The notes: generated by a model not told the origin, from the letters alone. 15,229 bases of DNA from Hyphomicrobiales bacterium (GCA_015655095.1 JAATFR010000304.1:1-15229), one strand, 5' to 3'; counted from the stretch's first letter, positions 1 through 6,906 are shown. A program made the numbers and translations.

Positions 1-84
1 ATGGGCGAGAAGGTCATCATCAACATCAAGACCTTCATGGATGGTCACCGCCCGCCGGACCGGGTTATCCCCGCCATCATGTGA
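1..84 (+). CDS. C-terminal end of a probable D-2-hydroxyacid dehydrogenase (partial at left edge)
   Basis: An open frame runs from the first base to a TGA at 82-84 and gives 27 residues. It contains the stretch GEKVIINIKTF followed by DGHRPPDRVIP. This resembles the extreme C-terminus of bacterial 2-hydroxyacid dehydrogenases of the glyoxylate/hydroxypyruvate reductase type, in which a conserved DGHRPPDRV-like tail follows the last helix. The family reduces 2-oxoacids such as glyoxylate with NAD(P)H. The first codon happens to be ATG, but the fragment is far too short to be a whole gene, so I take it as the 3' end of a gene cut by the window edge. A strong terminator follows 14 bases later. 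The assignment rests on recall of the tail only; the catalytic part lies outside the window. Confidence 0.5.
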   Translation: MGEKVIINIKTFMDGHRPPDRVIPAIM

Positions 85-98
85 TGGTTCGCTAAAAC

Positions 99-130
99 AA
101 AAGGCCCCGCAGATCTGCGGGGCCTTTTTT
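99..130. terminator. Bidirectional Rho-independent terminator
   Basis: Bases 99-128 form a perfect inverted repeat centred on AGATCT. The stem is GC-rich (AAGGCCCCGCAG and its complement). It is followed on the plus strand by a run of six T (125-130) and on the minus strand by TTTTGTTTT. It sits between the end of the plus-strand dehydrogenase fragment (84) and the end of minus-strand infC (162), so it can stop transcription from both sides. Confidence 0.93.
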
Positions 131-161
131 GCGGGAGCGAGGCTCCGCCTGTGTCTCTGCG

Positions 162-698
162 TTACTTCGGCGCGAGCACCATGATCATCTGCCGGCCTTC
201 GAGGCGGGGATAAAGCTCGACCTTGGCGATTTCGTCGACCTGCCCGCGCACGCGGTTGAGCAATTCCATGCCCAGTTCCTGATGCGCCATTTCGCGGCCG
301 CGGAAGCGCAACGTCACCTTGACCTTGTCGCCTTCTTCGAAGAAACGCAGGATCGAGCGCATTTTCACGTCGTAATCATGATCGTCGATATTCGGACGCA
401 TCTTGATTTCCTTGACCTCGACGGTCTTCTGCTTCTTGCGCGCCTCGTTGGCCTTCTTCTGCGACTCGTATTTGAATTTGCCGTAGTCGAGCATCTTGCA
501 GACGGGGGGGCTTGCGTTGGGCGATACTTCGACGAGGTCGAGACCGGCCTCCTCGGCAAGCATGATTGCGGCACGGGTCGCCATGACGCCGAGCTGGGCA
601 CCTTCTCCGTCGATAACCAGAACCTGCTGGGAATCAATCATCTCATTAACGCGCGGCCCGTCTTTGGTGGGCGGCGTCTGCATTGGACGGCGAGCTAT
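162..698 (-). CDS. infC: Translation initiation factor IF-3
   Basis: IF-3 binds the 30S subunit, prevents premature 50S joining and checks the start codon and initiator tRNA. The 178-residue product has the N-terminal domain with KDGPRVNEMI near its start and the EEAGLDLVEVSPNASPPVCK region, then the linker and the C-terminal domain (KTVEVKEIKMRPNIDDHDY, LRFRGREM, ending MIMVLAPK). Length is normal for the family. Start choice: an AAGGAG Shine-Dalgarno at 712-707 lies 8 bases before ATA at 698-696. The upstream in-frame GTG at 719 has no ribosome site and would place AAGGAG inside the gene, and the ATG at 683-681 is too far from it. infC is known for rare AUU/AUC/AUA starts that allow autoregulation, so ATA is the best reading; GTG 719 or ATG 683 are the alternatives. 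It is a single gene, ending at a shared terminator. Confidence 0.95.
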   Translation of the reverse strand: MARRPMQTPPTKDGPRVNEMIDSQQVLVIDGEGAQLGVMATRAAIMLAEEAGLDLVEVSPNASPPVCKMLDYGKFKYESQKKANEARKKQKTVEVKEIKMRPNIDDHDYDVKMRSILRFFEEGDKVKVTLRFRGREMAHQELGMELLNRVRGQVDEIAKVELYPRLEGRQMIMVLAPK

Positions 699-712
699 GT
701 ACGTCTCTCCTT
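699..712 (-). promoter_or_regulatory. Ribosome binding site that sets the ATA start of infC
   Basis: Read on the minus strand, AAGGAG (712-707) is followed by the 8-base spacer AGACGTAC and then ATA (698-696). Neither conventional start in this frame has such a site: GTG 719 is upstream of it, and ATG 683 lies 23 bases downstream. This is the pattern expected for an infC gene that senses its own product through a non-canonical start codon. Confidence 0.6.
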
Positions 713-779
713 GTTTCACCGGGCGGGCATCGCTGGGGCAAAAGCCTTCACACGCGGCATGATTGTCGAGGGTGGCGTA

Positions 780-807
780 GATTTACGACCTTCCCCGCCC
801 AAGTCAA
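780..807 (-). promoter_or_regulatory. Candidate promoter of infC
   Basis: On the minus strand a -35-like CTTGACT (TTGACT at 807-802) is followed after 16 bases by TAAATC (785-780), a poor to moderate -10. CTTGAC is the typical alphaproteobacterial -35. Transcription would begin near 773 and give a leader of about 75 bases before the ATA start. The -35 is good and the -10 weak, so this is a candidate only. Confidence 0.4.
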
Positions 808-871
808 GGAAAGGCGCGGCCTGATCCGTGAAATGCTGGCTTCGCCGGGCTGATAAGGGTTTTTGTCGCGG

Positions 872-2083
872 TTATCCGGGCCGTTCGGTGGTTTTCAGCA
901 GGTGGGCGTAAATCCCCAGCGTTGTCGCGCACATGAGGTCGAGGGAGAATTCCGCGCATATCCGCGCCCGGCCGCGCTGGCCCATCGTTGCGCGAGCGTG
1001 CGGATCGAGCGCCAACATCTGCCCCATCGCCCCGGCCAACGCCTCGATATTGCCCGGTTCAACCCTGAACCCGGTCGCCGCCCCCCGGTTTTCTGCAGGG
1101 TCGATCACTGTTTCGCGCTGGCCGCCCGCGTCGCTTACGATCGCGGGGCAGTCCATGGCCTGCGCGTCGATTGGCACCCGGCCGAAGGGCTCCGCCTCGA
1201 GCGAAGGGGCAAGGGCCGCGTCCGCCAGCAGATAGGCGGCGGGCATGTCGCTGACGTGGCCGACAAGCTTCACCCGGTCCGAAAGATCCAGACGGGCGAT
1301 CAGCGCGCGCAGTTCCGTAACATAGCCGTCACGCCCTTGCGCATCTCCGGCAAGCACCAGCGTGAACGGCTGGCGGGTTCGCTCGCGCAGCCGGGCAGCG
1401 GCCTCGATGGCGGGGCCCTGTCCTTTCCAGCGGGTCAGCCGGGCGGGCAGCAGAAAAATGAACTCTCCAGCCTTCACGTCCCAGGCCTGTCGCAGCGTTT
1501 CGAGGCGGGCGGGATCGACGGCTTGGGGGTCGAACATATGGGTGTCGACCCCGCGCGGTACGGTGAAGAGTTTTGCGTCCGGCGTGTGGTGAACCCGGCG
1601 GATCGCCTCCGCCGTGAAAGCCGAATTGGCGATGACGGCATCGCCGCGCGTCATCACGGAATTGTAGAACACCTTGGAGACAGGGCCCTCATGGACCTTG
1701 CTGTGATAGGTGGTGACGAACGGCACATGGGAAAGCCGCGCCGCGGCGAGCGCGCTCCAGGCCGGTGCCCGGCTGCGGGCATGGACGAGATCGACGTCTT
1801 CCCGGGCGATCAGGGCGCGCAGCCGCCATATGTTTGCTATCATCTCGATGGGGTTCTTGGAATGGACGGGCAACATGATGTGGCTTGCCCCCATCGCCAC
1901 AAGTTCCGGCACCAGCCGTCCGCCATGGCTTGCCACCAGCGCCCGGCCCCCGGCGCGCAGGATGGCGGCGGCCATGTCCAGCGTCGTGCGTTCCGCGCCC
2001 CCGGTGTCGAGCGTCGGGATCACTTGCAGGATCACTGGCGGTTTCATACCCGCGAAAGGCCCCTGCTCCAGAACTGTCGCCAT
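872..2083 (-). CDS. Glycosyltransferase family 4 (GT-B fold)
   Basis: The 403-residue protein is probably a cytoplasmic or membrane-associated sugar transferase that uses a nucleotide sugar, most likely for lipopolysaccharide or another surface glycan. The N-terminal Rossmann-like half has VIPTLDTGGAER (residues 21-32), the usual acceptor-side glycine-rich loop, and HARSRAPAW (101-109). The C-terminal half has LPARLTRWKGQ (212-222) and LAGDAQG (244-250), then the donor-site region EAEPFGRVPIDAQAM (296-310). In the family the last motif is usually E-x7-E; here the second Glu is Asp306. ATG 2083 was chosen as the first ATG; a second in-frame ATG (residue 13, just before KPPVILQ) is also possible, and neither has a strong ribosome site. 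It lies upstream of infC and diverges from the hydrolase gene. The acceptor and the sugar cannot be told from sequence. Confidence 0.85.
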   Translation of the reverse strand: MATVLEQGPFAGMKPPVILQVIPTLDTGGAERTTLDMAAAILRAGGRALVASHGGRLVPELVAMGASHIMLPVHSKNPIEMIANIWRLRALIAREDVDLVHARSRAPAWSALAAARLSHVPFVTTYHSKVHEGPVSKVFYNSVMTRGDAVIANSAFTAEAIRRVHHTPDAKLFTVPRGVDTHMFDPQAVDPARLETLRQAWDVKAGEFIFLLPARLTRWKGQGPAIEAAARLRERTRQPFTLVLAGDAQGRDGYVTELRALIARLDLSDRVKLVGHVSDMPAAYLLADAALAPSLEAEPFGRVPIDAQAMDCPAIVSDAGGQRETVIDPAENRGAATGFRVEPGNIEALAGAMGQMLALDPHARATMGQRGRARICAEFSLDLMCATTLGIYAHLLKTTERPG

Positions 2084-2116
2084 TCATCCGCTCTTGATCG
2101 AGGCAGGCTCTGCCGT

Positions 2117-2131
2117 TTAAGTCGGGGTTTA
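2117..2131. promoter_or_regulatory. Possible CtrA-like site (TTAA-N7-TTTA)
   Basis: TTAA (2117-2120), seven bases, then TTTA (2128-2131) matches the CtrA full site TTAA-N7-TTAA at seven of eight fixed positions. It lies in the 68-base gap between the divergent glycosyltransferase and hydrolase genes. A match this short can arise by chance and no clear promoter was recognised next to it. Confidence 0.2.
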
Positions 2132-2151
2132 TCCCAAGATCGGAGCTCACC

Positions 2152-2931
2152 ATGACCGACAGCCCGGCCCCTCGCAAGTTCACCCGCGCGGATGGCGAAA
2201 CCATTGCCTGGCTGGCGGACGAGCCGCAGGGTGGCGCGGTGAAGGCAACGGGGGTGCTCTGGCTCGGCGGGTTCAAATCCGACATGACCGGCACCAAGGC
2301 CGAGGCGCTGGGCGCATTGGCGCGGCGCGCGGGGCGCAGGCTGGTGCGCTTCGATTATTTCGGCCACGGCCAATCCTCCGGCCGCTTCACCGATGGCACC
2401 ATTGGCCGCTGGATCGGGGATGCGCTGGCGGTGCTGGATGAGCTGACCGAAGGGCCGCAGATCCTTGTCGGCTCCAGCATGGGCGGCTGGATCACGTTGC
2501 ATCTGGCGCTGGCCCGCCCGGAGCGGGTCAGCGCCATTGTGCTGATCGCCCCCGCGCCCGATTTCACCGAAAGCCTGATGTGGGAAAATTTTTCCCCGGA
2601 AATTCGCGAGACGCTGCGGCGAGATGGCCTTTATGCCGAGCCGTCCGACTATGGCGAACCCTATGAGATCACGCTCCGCCTGATTGAGGAGGGCCGCAAC
2701 CATCTGCTCCTGGACGGGCCGATCAATCTGGCCATGCCGGTCCGCATTCTTCAGGGCATGAAGGATGCCGATGTGCCATGGCGCCATGCGCTGCGCCTGA
2801 TCGAGGCGCTCGGCGGGGATGATGCGGTGCTGACGCTGATCAGGTCGGGCGACCACAGGCTTTCGACGGCACAAGACATTGCCCGGCTCGAACGGGAAAT
2901 CGAGGCCGTGCTGGCCGAGGTTGAAGCCTAA
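2152..2931 (+). CDS. Alpha/beta hydrolase, ABHD10-like serine esterase/thioesterase
   Basis: The 259-residue protein has the full serine-hydrolase triad: the nucleophile elbow GSSMGGW with Ser109, Asp205 in QGMKDADVP (201-209), and His235 in SGDHRLS (232-238). The early strands carry VLWLGGFKSDMTGTKA (35-50) and the oxyanion-side RFDYFGHGQSSG (66-77). This arrangement resembles the ABHD10 group (acyl-glucuronide and S-acyl hydrolysis in eukaryotes), and bacterial members are poorly characterised; the substrate is unknown. There is no signal peptide, so it should be cytoplasmic. The start ATG has GGAG six bases upstream. It diverges from the glycosyltransferase and its stop codon overlaps the stop of the following minus-strand gene by four bases (2928-2931). 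Confidence 0.85.
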   Translation: MTDSPAPRKFTRADGETIAWLADEPQGGAVKATGVLWLGGFKSDMTGTKAEALGALARRAGRRLVRFDYFGHGQSSGRFTDGTIGRWIGDALAVLDELTEGPQILVGSSMGGWITLHLALARPERVSAIVLIAPAPDFTESLMWENFSPEIRETLRRDGLYAEPSDYGEPYEITLRLIEEGRNHLLLDGPINLAMPVRILQGMKDADVPWRHALRLIEALGGDDAVLTLIRSGDHRLSTAQDIARLEREIEAVLAEVEA

Positions 2932-3806
2932 TAGTTCCCGCTTTCGTAAAGGGCCCTGAGCCCCTCGCGATAGGTCGGATATTTCAGCTTTACCCCCAGC
3001 TCTTCCCGGATCAGCCGGTTCGACACCCGCTTGTTTTCGGCAAAGAAGCTGCGGGCCATGGGCGAAAGCACCGCTTCCTCGAAAGGTGTATCGGGCGGCA
3101 TCGGGAGCCCCAGCAGATCGGCGCAGAAGGCTATGATGTCCTGCGGCGGGGCCGGTTCATCGTCGCAGACATTATAGGCGGCATTGGCCCGGGGTTGTGC
3201 GATCGAGGCGGCGAGGATCGCGGCGACATCATCGACATGGATGCGCGAAAAGACCTGACCGGGTTTGATCACCCGTTTCGCGGTGCCGTCCGCAACCGCG
3301 CGAAACTGGGTGCGGCCCGGGCCATAGATGCCCGCGAGGCGGAACAGATGCACCGGCACGCCGGTATCAACCCCATAAGCCAGCCAGCCCCGTTCCGCGC
3401 GCAGGCGGCGCTCGCCCCGGTCGGTCGAAGGTTCGAGCGAAGATTGCTCATTCACCCAGTCGCCATTGCGGTCGCCATAGACGCCGGTTGTCGAGAGATA
3501 ACCAGCCCATTCAAGGTGCGGCGCGGCTTGTAGCAGGTCATTCCAGGCATGGACAAGCACCGGATCTCCGTCCGGTCCCGGCGGCACGGAAGCCAGAACA
3601 TGGGTCGCGCCCTCCAGCGCTTCCGGGGTCAGGGGATGATTATCGGAGAAAAGATAGGTCTCGATGCCCCTGGCCTTCAGTTCATTGGCTCTTTCCGGCG
3701 TCCGGCAGGTGCCGGCGATGCGGAAGGCCTGTGGGGCCAGTCGAGTTGCCAGCGCGGCGGCGCAGAATCCAAAGCCGAAACAGAAGAGTTTTTTCTCGCC
3801 CATCAT
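2928..3806 (-). CDS. Atypical SDR family NAD(P)-binding protein (YeeZ-like)
   Basis: The 292-residue protein has a Rossmann fold typical of extended or atypical short-chain dehydrogenases. The N-terminal FGFGFCAAALA (10-20) is the dinucleotide-binding loop, STTGVYGDRNGDWVNE (105-120) occupies the active-site strand, and FRLAGIYGPGR (155-165) and FSRIHVDDVA (186-195) are the usual extended-SDR motifs. The classical Y-x3-K is not complete: Tyr110 is present but residue 114 is Asn rather than Lys, as I recall for the YeeZ-like group. A GGGAG-type ribosome site lies about 8 bases before the first of two ATG codons (3806 and 3803). It is convergent with the hydrolase gene and divergent from the TPR gene. 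Substrate is unknown; a nucleotide-sugar or similar epimerase/reductase role is only a guess. Confidence 0.82.
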   Translation of the reverse strand: MMGEKKLFCFGFGFCAAALATRLAPQAFRIAGTCRTPERANELKARGIETYLFSDNHPLTPEALEGATHVLASVPPGPDGDPVLVHAWNDLLQAAPHLEWAGYLSTTGVYGDRNGDWVNEQSSLEPSTDRGERRLRAERGWLAYGVDTGVPVHLFRLAGIYGPGRTQFRAVADGTAKRVIKPGQVFSRIHVDDVAAILAASIAQPRANAAYNVCDDEPAPPQDIIAFCADLLGLPMPPDTPFEEAVLSPMARSFFAENKRVSNRLIREELGVKLKYPTYREGLRALYESGNY

Positions 3807-3857
3807 GCGCCGAACTCTCCCTTGCCTTTGAGCCGAAGCTGGCGGACCTTAACGCTT

Positions 3858-4616
3858 ATGATGCACCTGCGTACAGCCCTTGCGGCCTTTCTCCTTTCGC
3901 TTCCCGTTCCGGCGCTGGCCGCCGGGGTCGCGGATTATGATGCCTGCACTGCCCTTGCCCGGAGCGATCCGGCCAAGGCGGCGAAGGAGGCTGCGCTCTG
4001 GGCCAAGGCGGGAGGCGGGGCGGCCGCCCTCCACTGCAAGGCGCTGGCGCTGGTCGCGGAAAACAAGCTGACCTCGGGGGGCGCCGCCTTCATGGCGGCT
4101 GCCGCCGCAATGACCGGCGCCCCGGTGGAAGAACGCGCCTCGGTCTACGACCAGGCGGGCAACGTTTATCTGCTGGCGGGCAAGGATGCCGAGGCGCTGA
4201 AGTCCTTCACGGCGGGGCTCAAGATTGCGCCGTCGGATACGACCCTTCTGATCGACAGGGCGCGAGCCTACCAGCTTCAGAAAAAATGGAAGGAATCCGG
4301 GCGTGATCTCGATGCGGCGCTAGCCGAGAACCCTAATCTCGTCGATGCGCTGACCTTGCGCTCCGCCGCCTTCATGGGGCTTGAGATTTTGACTCCCGCC
4401 CTGATTGATGCGAACCGGGCGCTCGATCTCGCCCCGCATAATCTTCAGGCTCTGTTGCAGCGCGGGCTTATCCTCGAACAGCAGCGCGACATCGCAGGCG
4501 CGCGGAAGGATTATGAAACCGTGATCCAGTTTGCGGCGCAGAGCGGGCGCAAGGATGATCCGGCCGCCCTTGCCGCCAAAACCTATCTCGCGCGGCTTCA
4601 GACGCCCGCGCAATAG
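3858..4616 (+). CDS. Secreted tetratricopeptide (TPR) repeat protein
   Basis: The 252-residue product begins with a classic Sec signal peptide: MMHLR, a hydrophobic stretch LAAFLLSLPVPAL and a likely cleavage after AA (residue 21-22), which predicts a periplasmic protein. The mature part is helical with TPR-like units at about 94-127, 128-161, 162-195 and 196-229, each with the small/large residue pattern and the Pro at the turn (for example GLKIAPSDTTLLIDRARAYQL). An Ala-rich helical region (40-88) precedes them and carries Cys60; Cys30 is near the mature N-terminus. Open frame extends upstream to 3549 but overlaps the SDR gene there, so the start is ATG 3858 or 3861, where the signal peptide begins. 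The ribosome site is weak. Its last 19 bases overlap the end of queG on the other strand. Partner is unknown. Confidence 0.8.
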   Translation: MMHLRTALAAFLLSLPVPALAAGVADYDACTALARSDPAKAAKEAALWAKAGGGAAALHCKALALVAENKLTSGGAAFMAAAAAMTGAPVEERASVYDQAGNVYLLAGKDAEALKSFTAGLKIAPSDTTLLIDRARAYQLQKKWKESGRDLDAALAENPNLVDALTLRSAAFMGLEILTPALIDANRALDLAPHNLQALLQRGLILEQQRDIAGARKDYETVIQFAAQSGRKDDPAALAAKTYLARLQTPAQ

Positions 4617-5767
4617 GCTGACCATTCGGCGCGCACGCCCTCGTCCTCTTCGCTGGAAAGAGCGGCCGGGGCCAGCCCGGCAAGCGCCTTGTCCTCCCCC
4701 AGCCGTCCTGCCGCCCACACCGCCATGGCGCGGACCAGCGGAGAGGGATCGCGCGTGAGCGCAAGCGCAGGGGCGGCAAGCGTCGGCAGCTCGGAATTGC
4801 CGATGGCGATGAGCACATTGCGCACGAAGCGGGCGCGTCCGATCCGCTTGATCGGCGAGCCGGAAAAGAGCGCGCGGAAGCCTGCGTCGTCCAGCCCGGC
4901 CAGATTGGCCAGCGCCGGACCGACGAATTCCGGTCGGGCGTGGAGCGCTGCTTCATGGGCCATCTGCGCGAACTTGTTCCACGGGCAGGCGGCCAGGCAA
5001 TCGTCGCAGCCATAGATGCGGTTGCCGATGGGTGCGCGGAACTCAGGCGGTATATGCCCCTTGTGTTCGATGGTGAGATAGGAAATGCAGCGCCGCGCAT
5101 CGAGCTGATAGGGCGCGGGAAAGGCATTTGTCGGGCAGGCGGTGAGGCAGGCGTTGCAGGAGCCGCAATGATCCACCTCCGCTTCATCGAAGGGCAACGT
5201 CATGGTGGTGAAGATCGAGCCCAGCAGCAGCCATGAACCGAATTCGCGCGAAACGAGATTGGTATGCTTGCCCTGCCAGCCCAGACCACCCGCCGCCGCC
5301 AGCGGTTTTTCCATCACCGGCGCGGTGTCGACGAAAATCTTGACCTCTTCGCCTGAGCTTTCCGCGAGCCAGCGGGCGATCTGGCGGAGCTTCTTCTTCA
5401 CGATGTCGTGATAGTCACGATTTCGGGCATAGACGGAGATGGAGCCGCGGTCCTTGTGCTCCAGCGTTTCCAGCGGGTTGCGGTCGGGGCCATAGTTGAG
5501 GCCGAGCAAGATGATGCTGCGGGCTTCGGGCCAGAGCGAATTGGGGTGGGCGCGCCGGGCGGCGGTCTCGGCCATCCATGCCATCGAGCCGTGAGCACCT
5601 TTTTCGAGCCACTGGCCCAGGGTCTCTGAAAGGTCCGGCGCGGCGTTGGCGGAGGTGAAGCGCACGGCGTCGAAACCCGCCTCGCGGGCGCGGAGAATTA
5701 TCCCCGCTTTCCAGTCCTGCGGCGTGGCGGGCGGCGGCGGGCATTTTTTAAAAGTCGAGGTTTGCAT
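4598..5767 (-). CDS. queG: Epoxyqueuosine reductase
   Basis: QueG carries out the last step of queuosine synthesis, reducing epoxyqueuosine at wobble position 34 of tRNA with cobalamin and two [4Fe-4S] clusters in the cytoplasm. The 389-residue protein has the conserved FVDTAPVMEK (146-154, with the presumed acid Asp147), GGLGWQGKHTNLVS (160-173), the ferredoxin-type motif CGSCNACLTACP (201-212), RRCISYLTIEHKG (225-237, Cys227) and YGCDDCLAACPWNK (252-265). The eight cysteines 201, 204, 207, 211, 227, 254, 257 and 261 suffice for two clusters. A C-terminal HEAT-like region follows (about 275-375). The start ATG at 5767 overlaps the end of fzlA by 20 bases, which suggests translational coupling; the frame stays open further upstream but only inside fzlA. 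Convergent overlap with the TPR gene is 19 bases. Confidence 0.95.
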   Translation of the reverse strand: MQTSTFKKCPPPPATPQDWKAGIILRAREAGFDAVRFTSANAAPDLSETLGQWLEKGAHGSMAWMAETAARRAHPNSLWPEARSIILLGLNYGPDRNPLETLEHKDRGSISVYARNRDYHDIVKKKLRQIARWLAESSGEEVKIFVDTAPVMEKPLAAAGGLGWQGKHTNLVSREFGSWLLLGSIFTTMTLPFDEAEVDHCGSCNACLTACPTNAFPAPYQLDARRCISYLTIEHKGHIPPEFRAPIGNRIYGCDDCLAACPWNKFAQMAHEAALHARPEFVGPALANLAGLDDAGFRALFSGSPIKRIGRARFVRNVLIAIGNSELPTLAAPALALTRDPSPLVRAMAVWAAGRLGEDKALAGLAPAALSSEEDEGVRAEWSAYCAGV

Positions 5768-6428
5768 AGGATCGAGGCGGTGCCATGCCCGGCAGGGCAT
5801 CCGCCAGCAGCGGGCGGAAACCCGGCCGCGATTTGAGGCGGACATACCAGTCCTTGGCGCCTGGATAGGCGTCCCACGGTACGCCGCCGACATAATCCAT
5901 GCAGGAAAGATGCGCCGCTGCCGTCAGGTCGGCGATGGTCAGCGTCTCGCCGCTGAGCCAGCGGCGGCGCTCGATCAGGTAGGCGACATAATCGAGGTGG
6001 TAGCGCAGATTGTGCATGGCGGTGCGCACGATCTCCATGTCCGGCGCGCCGCCGCCCATCTGGGCGCTGATGAAGCGCTTTTCGACGCGCTCATAAAGGA
6101 TCGCATCGCTGACCTCGACGGCAAATTTGCGGTCAAACCAGTCGACGATCCGGCGCACTTCGGCCCGCTCGCGCGGTTCGCGCGGCATCAGCGAGGGTCC
6201 CAGATTTATGTCGTCGAGATATTCGACAATGGCGGTCGCCCCGCTCAATACGGTGCCGTCTTCCTCGACCAGCACTGGCACCTCGCCGGCCGGGTTCAGC
6301 TCCATGAATTCAGGCCGGTGGTCCCAGACCCGTTCCTCGCGCAGTGTGACGGGAGCGCCCTTTTCACCAAGCGCGAGACGGACCTTGCGGCTGCCGGGGG
6401 AAAGGGGGTGATGATAGAGAAGACGCAT
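5748..6428 (-). CDS. fzlA: FtsZ-binding GST-like protein FzlA
   Basis: The 226-residue protein has a glutathione S-transferase fold: a thioredoxin-like N-terminal domain (about 1-80, starting MRLLYHHPLSPGSRKVRLAL and with NPAGEVPVLVEEDG at 45-58) and a helical C-terminal domain (about 85-210, with NLRYHLDYVAYLIE and WLSGETLTIADLTAAAHL). It ends in an extended tail PRSYANLDF (218-226). This whole pattern, including the tail, matches alphaproteobacterial FzlA, first described in Caulobacter, which binds and curves FtsZ filaments and helps activate the septal wall synthase; that protein was reported not to act as an ordinary GST. Its ATG shares one base with the stop of cueR, with AAGGAAG just upstream, and it overlaps queG by 20 bases. 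The alternative is an uncharacterised GST, which I think less likely because of the conserved tail. Confidence 0.8.
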   Translation of the reverse strand: MRLLYHHPLSPGSRKVRLALGEKGAPVTLREERVWDHRPEFMELNPAGEVPVLVEEDGTVLSGATAIVEYLDDINLGPSLMPREPRERAEVRRIVDWFDRKFAVEVSDAILYERVEKRFISAQMGGGAPDMEIVRTAMHNLRYHLDYVAYLIERRRWLSGETLTIADLTAAAHLSCMDYVGGVPWDAYPGAKDWYVRLKSRPGFRPLLADALPGMAPPRSYANLDF

Positions 6429-6841
6429 TAAACTTCCTTCGGCTGTCCGGCTGCGCGCGCGGCAAGCCCGTCAATGATGGAACAGTCGGACCGGCTGTCG
6501 CCGTGGCAGTGTCCGGCCAGACTGTCAATAACGCGGCGCATGGCCTTAAGGTCCGCGATCCGGGCATCAATGTGAGCGACATGGGTCGCAGCGATCGCCT
6601 TGACGTCCGCACTGGCGCGGTGCTCATCGCGATAAAGGGAGAGAAGGCTGCGGCATTCGTCGATGGAGAACCCAAGCCGCCGGGCGCTGGCGAGAAAGCT
6701 CAATTCGTTGATCCGGGACTCGTCATAGTCGCGATAGCCGTTGACGTGGCGCGGCGGCGCGGCGATCAGGCCGATTTCCTCATAGTAGCGAATGGTTTTG
6801 GCTGGAACGCTGGAGCGTTCGGCGGCCTGCCCGATATTCAT
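6428..6841 (-). CDS. cueR: Copper-responsive MerR-family regulator, CueR/HmrR type
   Basis: The 137-residue protein has the MerR winged-helix N-terminus (MNIGQAAERSSVPAKTIRYY, then NGYRDYD at 34-40), a long dimerisation helix and a metal loop HCHGDSRSDC (111-120). Cys112 and Cys120 fall at the same numbers as the Cu(I)-binding cysteines of E. coli CueR, and Ser77, typical of the monovalent-metal group, is present (RASADVKA). It should therefore sense Cu(I), Ag(I) or Au(I) and twist a long-spacer promoter. Start ATG 6841 begins the normal MNIGQ N-terminus; the frame stays open to 6919 but that would run through the promoter. The stop shares a base with the fzlA start. No copper ATPase or chaperone gene is present in the window, which is unusual for this regulator. 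Confidence 0.9.
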   Translation of the reverse strand: MNIGQAAERSSVPAKTIRYYEEIGLIAAPPRHVNGYRDYDESRINELSFLASARRLGFSIDECRSLLSLYRDEHRASADVKAIAATHVAHIDARIADLKAMRRVIDSLAGHCHGDSRSDCSIIDGLAARAAGQPKEV

Positions 6842-6876
6842 GCGTCCCGATCCCCTGTCTCCGGCATCCTGCCAGA

Positions 6877-6906
6877 TAGGTAAGCTTGCCATGGCGGGAA
6901 GGTCAA
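6877..6906 (-). promoter_or_regulatory. CueR-type operator/promoter in front of cueR-fzlA-queG
   Basis: On the minus strand the -35 TTGACC (6906-6901) is followed by the dyad CTTCC-N7-GCAAG (6901-6885) and then TACCTA or ACCTAT as -10 (6882-6877 or 6881-6876), with an 18-19 base spacer. E. coli copA has TTGACC, CTTCC-N7-GGAAG and a 19-base spacer, so the layout is nearly the same, with one changed base in the distal half-site. The long spacer and the dyad between -35 and -10 are the hallmarks of MerR-family control. Transcription would begin near 6870, about 30 bases before the cueR ATG. Confidence 0.7.

Noticed and set aside
129..824. A plus-strand gene opposite infC
   Set aside because: It is the mirror of infC in another frame, with no homology, and it crosses the infC start region; high-GC coding sequence often leaves long open antisense frames.
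863..2155. A long plus-strand open frame opposite the glycosyltransferase
   Set aside because: The minus-strand frame has clear GT4 motifs in order; the plus-strand product is Arg/Gly/His-rich and resembles nothing.
3549..3857. An extended N-terminus for the TPR protein
   Set aside because: This part is antisense to the SDR gene, has low-complexity content, and would bury the signal peptide that starts at 3858.
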